This document shows, one piece after another, positions 1-5,395 of a DNA stretch of 5,395 nucleotides. Below the pieces are notes generated by a model. The model did no database searches. It saw nothing but the letters and a program-made list of their open reading frames with translations, and had not been told where the DNA came from. This DNA comes from Methylovulum sp. (GTDB taxonomy: Bacteria; Pseudomonadota; Gammaproteobacteria; Methylococcales; Methylomonadaceae): positions 1 to 5,395 of the forward strand of contig SCST01000265.1 in NCBI GenBank assembly GCA_004299465.1. Reading direction: 5' to 3'. Every line of letters starts with the position of its first letter. Position 1 is the first letter of the stretch. The position numbers and the translations under genes were made by a program.

Positions 1-383
1 GCAGCGTTTCGCCATTTGTCGGCCTGTTCGGCACGGTATGGGGGATTATGGGCGCATTGACCAGCATCAGTAAAAGCGGGTCGGCCAGCCTGGATGTTGT
101 CGCGGGTCCTATCGGCGAGGCGTTGATTGCAACGGCGGTCGGCATCGCGGTCGCCGTGCCTGCCGTCATCGCGTACAACTTTTTTATCCGCAGGAATAAA
201 GTTGCCTGGGCCTCGCTCGATGATTTTGCGATCGATTTTGTGCATCTCGCGCTGAAGACCTCGTTCATTATCAGGCGGCCGGCCCCGAAGCTCGCGGCTT
301 CGTCACGAATCGGCGAAGTTCCCGTCAAGGATTATGGCATTAAGAACAATGAAGAACTGCACGCGAAAGGAGCGCAAGCCTGA
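1..383 (+). CDS. exbB: ExbB/TolQ-family proton-channel subunit, 3' part only
   Basis: This is the C-terminal 126 codons of an inner-membrane ExbB-type subunit; the reading frame enters at base 3 and the start lies upstream of the window. ExbB forms the pentameric proton channel around ExbD that energises TonB. The visible part opens with the family hallmark PFVGLFGTVWGIM at the start of a membrane helix. A second hydrophobic segment, GEALIATAVGIAVAVPAVIA, follows. The Glu in GEALIATA (codon 117-119) aligns by motif with the conserved channel glutamate of E. coli ExbB (Glu176), and the Thr of IATA (codon 132-134) with its conserved channel threonine. A basic cytoplasmic tail of about 60 residues ends the protein. 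The stop TGA at 381-383 overlaps the exbD start. MotA or TolQ are alternatives, but the partner is of ExbD type and no other Tol gene is seen. An internal ATG at 48 is not the start, because conserved sequence continues upstream of it. Confidence 0.93.
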   Translation, partial: SVSPFVGLFGTVWGIMGALTSISKSGSASLDVVAGPIGEALIATAVGIAVAVPAVIAYNFFIRRNKVAWASLDDFAIDFVHLALKTSFIIRRPAPKLAASSRIGEVPVKDYGIKNNEELHAKGAQA

Positions 384-790
384 TGGCCTTTAAAACCCAG
401 GAAGACGGCGATGATGTGATGGGCGAAATCAATGTGACGCCGCTGGTCGATGTGATGTTGGTGTTGCTGGTCGTGTTCATCGTCACCGCGCCGCTATTGA
501 CCAATGCAATCCATGTCAATCTGCCGAAAACCGCCGAGACGGCACCGCCCGAAGAAAAAGACCCGGTATATGTCAGCGTTGACGCGACCGGCAAAATTTT
601 CATCGATAAGACCGAGATTCCGCTGGACTCTTTTGAAAACGAATTGCTGACACGCAAATCCGCCGATCCTGAAATAGCGCTCAATCTCAACGCCGATGAC
701 GGCGTGCAATACGGCATCGTCGCTAAAGTGATGTCGGCTATAGAACGGGCCGGCATCAGCAAGTTATCGGTTCTGACAGTCGCCAAGTAA
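383..790 (+). CDS. exbD: ExbD/TolR-family biopolymer transport protein
   Basis: A 135-residue partner of ExbB, close to the usual ExbD length (E. coli about 141). It has a short cytoplasmic N-terminus, then the signature GEINVTPLVDVMLVLLVVFI with a single membrane helix at about residues 21-43. Asp23 (codon 449-451) in PLVDVMLVLL matches the essential proton-carrying aspartate of the family (Asp25 in E. coli). After the helix come the VNLPKT segment and a periplasmic alpha/beta domain (about 58-135) ending KLSVLTVAK. The ATG at 383 shares one base with the exbB stop. An AAAGGAG ribosome-binding site at 366-372, inside exbB, supports this start, so the two genes are translationally coupled. 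TolR is the main alternative. ExbD is preferred because a TonB-dependent receptor follows and no tolA/tolB is visible. No tonB gene follows within the window. Confidence 0.94.
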   Translation: MAFKTQEDGDDVMGEINVTPLVDVMLVLLVVFIVTAPLLTNAIHVNLPKTAETAPPEEKDPVYVSVDATGKIFIDKTEIPLDSFENELLTRKSADPEIALNLNADDGVQYGIVAKVMSAIERAGISKLSVLTVAK

Positions 791-850
791 ATCATAAGTT
801 AGTAGTTTTAATAAGCGGCTTTTTTGGGCCGTAGAGGATAGCTTTACCTA

Positions 851-990
851 TCGTTCCCACGCTCTGCGTGGGAATGCCTGTCGGGACGCTTCGCGTCCCG
901 TGACTCTGGACAGGCAAAATGCAGTCGTCCGTCGGTTTCACGCGACGCGGAGCGTCTCAGGCTGCATTCCCACGCGGAGCGTGGGAACGA
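851..990. repeat. REP/BIME-like inverted-repeat element made of nested palindromes
   Basis: The outer arms at 851-877 and 964-990 are 27-base inverted copies with one mismatch. Each arm is itself a perfect hairpin: TTCCCACGC/GCGTGGGAA at 854-862/866-874 (loop TCT) and at 967-975/979-987 (loop GGA). Inside lies a second pair of hairpins. CGGGACGC/GCGTCCCG occupies 882-889/893-900 (loop TTC), and GACGC/GCGTC occupies 944-948/952-956 (loop GGA). These two are also inverted relative to each other. A further 8-base pairing, TGCCTGTC (875-882) with GACAGGCA (909-916), could close around the first inner hairpin. There is no convincing ORF. The architecture is that of paired REP units, which are spread by RAYT-type transposases in other bacteria; no such gene is in the window. 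The left arm type recalls repeats common in Gammaproteobacteria, from memory only. Confidence 0.85.
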
Positions 991-1018
991 TGCATGCAAT
1001 CGGATGCTTGGGATATTC

Positions 1019-1040
1019 ACAAGTTTTAATTAAACAAGTT
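1019..1040 (+). promoter_or_regulatory. AT-rich leader with direct repeat around a palindrome, possible operator or promoter
   Basis: Just upstream of the receptor, ACAAGTT occurs at 1019-1025 and again at 1034-1040. The two copies flank the 8-base palindrome TTAATTAA (1026-1033). The segment is AT-rich and lies between the repeat element and the ribosome-binding site, which is where a promoter or operator for the receptor would be expected. A TTTAAT hexamer at 1025-1030 could act as a -10 box, but I found no good -35 at standard spacing. It is not a recognisable Fur box. Treat it as a candidate only. Confidence 0.25.
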
Positions 1041-1044
1041 AGGA
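1041..1044 (+). promoter_or_regulatory. Ribosome-binding site of the receptor gene
   Basis: AGGA lies seven bases before the ATG at 1052. It decides that start over the in-frame GTG at 1049, which touches the ATG, and over the in-frame GTG at 1154, which has no purine-rich site upstream. Confidence 0.6.
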
Positions 1045-1051
1045 ATAGGTG

Positions 1052-3826
1052 ATGAATAGTAAACGTACCTGGCAGCAGCCAGGAAGTCATGAAGGACTTG
1101 TGTTGCCGACGGCACATGGGCAATCGGCCTTACAAAATGTCCGCAGTAATGCCGTGAAGACGCTTAAGCTGGGCGGCAAAACCGCCTTGCTAAACGGTGC
1201 AGCCGTGATTATTGCCGGCGTGTCGCTGCTGGCACCGGATTGCGGTTCAGCAGAGGAAAAACCGGCCAATATTGACCTGGAATATGAAAATATCCGCCTG
1301 AAACAGGAATTGCTGGAAGCCAACCAGGAGCGCGAGCGGCTTAAAAAAGCGCTTGCCGAAACCGGCAATCCGGCAGCTATCCAGCCGCCGGCATCCGGCA
1401 GCGCCAATGCCGCGCCAGCACCGGTCGCGGCGACAGCGGATGAAAAAACCGCCGAAGCGTCGCCCAAAAACAAGGATTTTATCGAAGAACCCAAGAATCT
1501 TTCCGAGGTCGTCGTGACCTCACGCCGCAAGGAAGAAAAATTGCAGGAGGTGCCGATTCCTATTGCTGTTATCACCGGCGAAACCTTGAGGCGCGACAAT
1601 ATCGTCACGGTCCAGGACATGTCCAGGCGCGTCCCGAACCTCGGCGTTACCAGCACCAACGTCCGGCAAACCAGTATCGCGTTGCGCGGCCTGGGCAAGA
1701 ACAGCGGCAATGAGTCTATAGAGTCCAGTGTCGGCGTGATGGTCGATAATGTCTGGTCTTCCTGGGTGGGTTCAACATGGACCAATTTTGTCGATATCGA
1801 CCATGTCGAAGTCTTGCGCGGCCCGCAGGGTACTTTGCAGGGTAAAAACAGTAACTTAGGGCTAATTAACGTCAACACCAAAGCGCCTTCGTTCAAATCC
1901 GGCTATTACGTCGATGGTTTTGCCGGCAACCGCGATGCTTTGCAGGGCAAGGCTTCGGCTACCGGGGCCATTTTGCCCGGTTTCCTGGCTTACCGTGCGT
2001 CCATCTTCGTCGATAAGCGCGACGGCGCTGTGGAAAACCTCGATGCGCCGGTGACCCAAGGCAATGCCCAGGAAACCAATGCCCTGGGTGGTCGTATCCA
2101 GTTCCTGTTTACGCCCAGCGATACGGTGTCTGCGCGCATCATTGCGGATCGCTCATCATCCACGCAAACGATGAGCGTGAATCCCCTGATGAATGATCCG
2201 GCTACCTTCGCGGACGGCACGGTTCGCTCGACCAGCTTTACGTCACGCTTGAGCCGCGACTGGTTCGACACGATTCGTAATTCCGGGCAGCCGATTACGG
2301 TAACCGGCGATCCCCGCAAAATTTCACAAGACAACCGCCAGGTTTCGCGCGGCGACCAGCAAGGTGTATCGGGTGAAATTAACTGGGATGTCGCCGGGCA
2401 TAAATTGACATCGATTTCGGCGTACCGCGACTCCCTGTTCGAACCGCATCATGACGGCGACAACAGTACGGCCGATATCCAGCATATCTCAGGCTGGACG
2501 GTGCAAAACCATCAATGGTCTCAGGAATTGCGCCTGGCTTCGCAGGAACCCGGCCCGCTTGACTACCAGGTCGGCTTGTTCGCGATGCGCACTTCGGCCG
2601 ATGTCAGTAACCAGCGCCTGTTCGGCAGTGATGCCGGTGCTTTTTACGCCAGTAATAAACAGTACGCGCTGTTAAGCAGCAGCGCGCTGGGCCGGCAACT
2701 GATGGGCGACTCGTTGAATAATGTCTTGCAAACCGGTTACAGGAATCCTGAAGTCACCAGCCTGGCGGCATATGGGCAGGCGAACTGGCATATCACCGAT
2801 AAGGCGACCTTGACTTTAGGCTTGCGGGAAACCTGGGAACATCGCGATAACATCGGCAATGCCGGTTACCTGGGTGGGGCGGAGCTGGGTAATTATGCCG
2901 GCGCTACGGCGGAGCAGATCGCCGCGGCCCAGGCTATCCGGTCGGGCGCGATAGGTAATGTCTGGACGGCGGAGCGGCAAGGTTTCGACCAGGATTCGCA
3001 AAACTGGCTGGTCAACCCCAGCTATAAAATCAACAAGGACATCATGGTTTATTTCTCCGTGGCCGGCGGACAAAAATCCGGTGCAGCGCAATTTAACGAC
3101 AGCACCGGCGTTGTTGAAAATGTCGATCCTGAGAACGTGATGGATTATGAATTGGGCATCAAGAGTTCCTGGTTTAACCGCAAACTGGCCGTCAATGTCA
3201 ATTTATACAATACCGATATCGAAGGCTTCCAGTCGCAGTTGACCGTGCCTGATTCAACTACTTCGACCGGTTTCCGGACCAACCTGGGCAACATCAACGG
3301 CATCCAGTTGCAGGGTATTGAATTGGAAACCGTTTGGCAGGCGGCGCGGGGCTTAAGTGTGTTCCTGAACGGCTCCTATAACGACGCCATCTATACAGAC
3401 TTTGCCAATGCGCCTTGTTCGTCGGAATTGAACAGTTCGGCGCCGTGCGACCAAACCGGTTTCAGGATACCCAACGCACCTGAATTCACCGCCAATTTCG
3501 GCGCCGATTACCGGCTGCCGCTGGGCTTCGGTGTCTGGAATGATTTCGGCCTGGAATGGCATGCGTTTCTCGTCAACAGCTATAAATCCAGGGCTAATTA
3601 CAATTCAAGCCTGGGTTCATCGGGTATCCAGGATGCTTACCATGTCACCGACGGCGGCATAGGCATCAGCAGCAAAAACGGCCAGTACAACCTGGACCTG
3701 GTCGGCCGGAATATCTTTGACACGATCTATTTGACTAATGCCGGCCAGTTGTCCAGCACCAGCGCGCCTTCGGGTACTTATGGCGACGCGCGTTATTTCG
3801 GCGTGCACTTCCGTTCAAGTTTCTAG
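1052..3826 (+). CDS. TonB-dependent outer-membrane receptor with N-terminal coiled-coil extension
   Basis: A 924-residue receptor predicted to import a ligand across the outer membrane using TonB-ExbB-ExbD. A long polar N-region of about 44 residues precedes a hydrophobic core (about 45-61) and a likely signal peptidase site after GSA (residue 67). Residues about 75-104 form a charged, Leu-spaced coiled coil (for example RLKQELLEANQERERLKKAL). A Pro/Ala-rich linker follows (about 107-138). LSEVVVTSRRKEE at 150-162 fits a TonB box, and the plug spans roughly 160-280. The plug signature VEVLRGPQGTLQGKNS starts at residue 252; the usual GGAI after it is replaced by LGLI. The remainder is a beta-barrel, with Cys789 and Cys798 probably pairing in a loop, and ends ...GVHFRSSF with the terminal Phe typical of outer-membrane barrels. 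No N-terminal signalling (STN) domain is evident. The ligand cannot be read from the sequence. exbBD precedes it; a terminator follows the stop. Confidence 0.93.
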   Translation: MNSKRTWQQPGSHEGLVLPTAHGQSALQNVRSNAVKTLKLGGKTALLNGAAVIIAGVSLLAPDCGSAEEKPANIDLEYENIRLKQELLEANQERERLKKALAETGNPAAIQPPASGSANAAPAPVAATADEKTAEASPKNKDFIEEPKNLSEVVVTSRRKEEKLQEVPIPIAVITGETLRRDNIVTVQDMSRRVPNLGVTSTNVRQTSIALRGLGKNSGNESIESSVGVMVDNVWSSWVGSTWTNFVDIDHVEVLRGPQGTLQGKNSNLGLINVNTKAPSFKSGYYVDGFAGNRDALQGKASATGAILPGFLAYRASIFVDKRDGAVENLDAPVTQGNAQETNALGGRIQFLFTPSDTVSARIIADRSSSTQTMSVNPLMNDPATFADGTVRSTSFTSRLSRDWFDTIRNSGQPITVTGDPRKISQDNRQVSRGDQQGVSGEINWDVAGHKLTSISAYRDSLFEPHHDGDNSTADIQHISGWTVQNHQWSQELRLASQEPGPLDYQVGLFAMRTSADVSNQRLFGSDAGAFYASNKQYALLSSSALGRQLMGDSLNNVLQTGYRNPEVTSLAAYGQANWHITDKATLTLGLRETWEHRDNIGNAGYLGGAELGNYAGATAEQIAAAQAIRSGAIGNVWTAERQGFDQDSQNWLVNPSYKINKDIMVYFSVAGGQKSGAAQFNDSTGVVENVDPENVMDYELGIKSSWFNRKLAVNVNLYNTDIEGFQSQLTVPDSTTSTGFRTNLGNINGIQLQGIELETVWQAARGLSVFLNGSYNDAIYTDFANAPCSSELNSSAPCDQTGFRIPNAPEFTANFGADYRLPLGFGVWNDFGLEWHAFLVNSYKSRANYNSSLGSSGIQDAYHVTDGGIGISSKNGQYNLDLVGRNIFDTIYLTNAGQLSSTSAPSGTYGDARYFGVHFRSSF

Positions 3827-3841
3827 TGGTGAGCGTGTTTC

Positions 3842-3869
3842 GCCGCCTGAATTAAGGCGGCTTTTTTTT
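3842..3869 (+). terminator. Intrinsic terminator after the receptor gene
   Basis: GCCGCCT (3842-3848) pairs perfectly with AGGCGGC (3855-3861) around a six-base loop (GAATTA). A run of eight T follows directly at 3862-3869. The stem begins 16 bases after the receptor stop. It lies only 32 bases before the next start codon, so it either isolates the receptor transcript or lets a fraction through to the lactonase gene. Confidence 0.88.
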
Positions 3870-3901
3870 ACTTTACGTTTAATTTAACCAGGAGACACAT
3901 T

Positions 3902-4897
3902 ATGTCTAAATCTGTATTCAAGAGCCTGCTACCGATCATCGGCGCGCTCGTTTTTATTGCCTCAGTCCAGGCTCATGCCGAGGAGCCGGTCGTTGCCGAA
4001 GACAGCTTTGCGCCTGCCATTGCCGGCGTCACGGCGGGCGGCGCCCGTATCGAACTTATCAAGGAGGGTTTCGACGGCACTGAAGGGCCGATTGCATTGC
4101 CTGATGGCAGCGGCAGCGTTTTGTTCACCGAAACCAGGGCCAACCGCATCACCAAAATTGCGCCTGATAAAACCATCTCGACCTTCCTCGAAAACACTAA
4201 CGGCGCTAACGGCCTGGCGTTTAACGGCAATGGCGACTTGTTTGCCGTACAGACGGTTAAAACCAAGGTCGGGATCATCTATCCGCAGGGTAAAGAGAAA
4301 ACCTTGACGGAAAATTTCGAGGGCACGGCCTATCAGCGCCCCAATGACCTGGTGCTCGCGAAAAACGGCGGCATTTACTTTACCGACAGCGGCACGCGCC
4401 CGTCCAAGGAAAATCCTACGCCGCCGCCTTCCACGCCCGGCGTTTACTACATCAGCCCGGAAGGCGCCGTGAAACGCCTGGCTAACGACATCCAACGTCC
4501 CAACGGCATCCAGCTCAGCGCCGATGAAAAAGTGCTGTATGTCGCCAATACCTCCGGCGAGTACATTCTTGCCTTCGATATTGCCGCTGATGGTTCCATC
4601 GGAACCAAAAGGAATTTTGCCAAGCTCGCGGGTTGGGGCAAAACCGAGACTGGCGAGTTGTCCAGCGGCGCGGACGGTCTTGCCGTCGATGCCAAGGGCA
4701 GGCTGTATGTGGCGTCGAGTGCGGGCATAGAGGTATTCAGCGACAGGGGCGACGCTTTGGGTGTGATCCCGCTGCCTAAAAAGCCGCAAAACCTGGCGTT
4801 TGCCGGCAAGGACAGGAAAACGCTTTATGCCGTCGGGCGCGGTGCGGCATACCGGATTGCCGTGTTGACGGCTGGGGTTGAAGGCCGGGTGAAATAA
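3902..4897 (+). CDS. Secreted SMP-30/gluconolactonase-family beta-propeller hydrolase
   Basis: A 331-residue protein of the SMP-30/gluconolactonase/LRE-like family: six-bladed, metal-dependent propellers that usually hydrolyse lactones or related esters. A Sec signal peptide is clear: basic start, hydrophobic core at about 9-22, cleavage after AHA (residue 26), so it should act in the periplasm. Repeating blade motifs include NGLAFNGNGDLF, RPNDLVLAKNGGIYFTD, PNGIQLSADEKVLYVAN and ADGLAVDAKGRLYVAS. The family's four metal ligands are all present by motif: Glu61 (EGP), Asn148 (RPND), Asn201 (RPNG) and Asp258 (ADG). The enzyme is therefore probably active. The ATG at 3902 has an AGGAG site at 3890-3894 with good spacing. 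The actual substrate is unknown; sugar lactone, siderophore-type lactone or another ester are all possible. A terminator separates it from the receptor upstream, with very little room left for its own promoter. Confidence 0.9.
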   Translation: MSKSVFKSLLPIIGALVFIASVQAHAEEPVVAEDSFAPAIAGVTAGGARIELIKEGFDGTEGPIALPDGSGSVLFTETRANRITKIAPDKTISTFLENTNGANGLAFNGNGDLFAVQTVKTKVGIIYPQGKEKTLTENFEGTAYQRPNDLVLAKNGGIYFTDSGTRPSKENPTPPPSTPGVYYISPEGAVKRLANDIQRPNGIQLSADEKVLYVANTSGEYILAFDIAADGSIGTKRNFAKLAGWGKTETGELSSGADGLAVDAKGRLYVASSAGIEVFSDRGDALGVIPLPKKPQNLAFAGKDRKTLYAVGRGAAYRIAVLTAGVEGRVK

Positions 4898-4913
4898 ACC
4901 GCTCCGTAATCTA

Positions 4914-4988
4914 GTAGGGCGCGCCGTGCGCGCCTTTGGTGTGTCCTTGTGATTTGGGGACGTAAAAGGCGCGCGCGGTGCGCCCTAC
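4914..4988. repeat. Second REP-like inverted repeat, GC-rich, different family from the first
   Basis: The arms at 4914-4937 and 4965-4988 are 24-base inverted copies with two mismatches. Their outer ends read GTAGGGCGC and GCGCCCTAC. Each arm contains its own hairpin: GGCGCG/CGCGCC at 4918-4923/4929-4934, and GGCGC/GCGCC at 4968-4972/4980-4984. The 27-base centre is less ordered and holds only a short GTCC/GGAC pairing (4943-4946/4958-4961). No T-run follows, so it is not a standard terminator, although the long stem could stabilise the 3' end of the lactonase mRNA. The GTAGGG(C/T)GCG type recalls dispersed intergenic repeats in Gammaproteobacteria, from memory only. Confidence 0.8.
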
Positions 4989-5055
4989 AATGACAAGCAT
5001 GGGAACACATGTAACCGACTAGATTTTTATACAGCATCAATTAAAGAGATTTTCC

Positions 5056-5395
5056 ATGACGCGTAAAACAGCAAACGACTTTGATCCTGAAGTCCTCAAA
5101 CTTTTCGATAAATATGTACACGGCGACATAACGCGGCGCGGATTTTTAAGTTCAGCCGCCAAATTTGCCGTGCTGGGCCTATCGGCAGAAGCCCTGCTGG
5201 ACGCCTTGAACCCGCGTTTTGCTGAGGCGCAGCAAATTGCCGGCAATGATCCGCGCATCACCGCGAAATATGTCGAATATCCATCGCCGGAAGGTAACGG
5301 CACGTTGCGCGGCTATCTGGTGCAACCGGCCAAATTCACCGGCAAATTGCCGGCGGTGCTGGTGATACACGAAAATCGAGGCCTGAATCCTCATA
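5056..5395 (+). CDS. Tat-exported dienelactone hydrolase family protein, 5' part only
   Basis: The first 113 codons of an alpha/beta-hydrolase of the dienelactone hydrolase family; the frame is open to the window end. Residues 26-32, TRRGFLS, match the twin-arginine consensus. A moderately hydrophobic stretch (about 34-51) follows, with a plausible cleavage site after AEA (residue 58), so folded export to the periplasm is expected. The mature part shows YPSPEGNGTLRGYLVQPA, then a core strand and turn, LPAVLVIHENRGLNPH. Glu106 in HENRG sits where the family has the glutamate that interacts with the nucleophile. The catalytic Cys or Ser, the Asp and the His lie beyond the window, so activity cannot be judged. 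A long pre-Tat N-terminus (MTRKTANDFDPEVLKLFDKY) is, as I recall, normal for this subfamily. AAAGAGA at 5043-5049 supports the start. The gene lies downstream of the secreted lactonase in the same direction. Confidence 0.9.
   Translation, partial: MTRKTANDFDPEVLKLFDKYVHGDITRRGFLSSAAKFAVLGLSAEALLDALNPRFAEAQQIAGNDPRITAKYVEYPSPEGNGTLRGYLVQPAKFTGKLPAVLVIHENRGLNPH

Noticed and set aside
340..795. Minus-strand open frame of 151 codons opposite exbD
   Set aside because: exbD on the + strand has a complete family signature, a start and a ribosome-binding site; the reverse frame has none.
812..834. Possible terminator after exbD (AAGCGGCTTTTTTGGGCCG)
   Set aside because: It resembles the right half of an intrinsic terminator, but no left arm is present. 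The only pairing is a four-base CGGC/GCCG with the T-run in the loop.
851..990. CRISPR array
   Set aside because: The repeated units are inverted, hairpin-forming and only two per type, with no regular spacers.
1049..1051. GTG as the start of the receptor
   Set aside because: It directly abuts the ATG at 1052, which is the stronger start codon and has good spacing to AGGA at 1041-1044.
938..1123. Minus-strand open frame of 61 codons across the repeat and receptor start
   Set aside because: It is partly built from the palindromic repeat, has no recognisable motif, and overlaps the receptor N-terminus.
1087..1896. Long open frame of 269 codons on the minus strand within the receptor gene
   Set aside because: It lies antiparallel to a clear receptor coding region, its translation has no recognisable domain, and it has no gene-like context. 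It is a shadow of the codon use on the + strand.
3962..4789. Minus-strand open frame of 275 codons within the lactonase gene
   Set aside because: Its Arg/Ala-rich translation has no family motif and is fully opposite a protein with intact propeller motifs and metal ligands.
4990..5033. Promoter for the dienelactone hydrolase (ATGACA at 4990-4995 and TATACA at 5028-5033)
   Set aside because: The two boxes are 32 bases apart, far from the usual 16-18, and no better -35 lies at the right distance.
5037..5395. Two minus-strand open frames opposite the dienelactone hydrolase
   Set aside because: The + strand frame carries a Tat signal and family motifs; the reverse frames have no recognisable content.

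Overview
The window reads as a stretch of a Gammaproteobacterium-like chromosome with moderately high GC. It has TonB-system genes, Sec and Tat export signals, and REP-like palindromic repeats between genes. The repeat types and the receptor style resemble what I recall from Methylococcales (methanotrophs). That placement is inference from memory; no gene here is diagnostic of genus.

Every gene lies on the + strand. The window opens inside exbB (1-383, 5' end missing). exbB overlaps exbD (383-790) by one base in a TGATG junction, so the two are translationally coupled. A 261-bp gap follows. It is mostly filled by a palindrome-rich inverted-repeat element (851-990) and ends in an AT-rich leader. 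Next is a 924-residue TonB-dependent outer-membrane receptor (1052-3826), with an unusual coiled-coil and Pro/Ala-rich segment between its signal peptide and its plug. A strong intrinsic terminator (3842-3869) separates it from a secreted SMP-30/gluconolactonase-family beta-propeller (3902-4897). A second, unrelated inverted-repeat element (4914-4988) precedes a Tat-exported dienelactone-hydrolase-family protein (5056 onward), cut off by the window end.

The genes suggest one uptake and processing theme. ExbB/ExbD turn the proton-motive force into motion of TonB (tonB itself is not in the window). TonB would open the receptor to an unknown large or scarce ligand. Two predicted periplasmic hydrolases that act on lactone or ester bonds lie immediately downstream. 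A ligand carrying a lactone or ester, such as a siderophore- or metallophore-like molecule or an aromatic-derived lactone, would fit. This is a hypothesis from gene order; neither the receptor sequence nor the enzyme families fix the substrate. The terminator and the two repeat elements show that the genes are not one simple uninterrupted operon.
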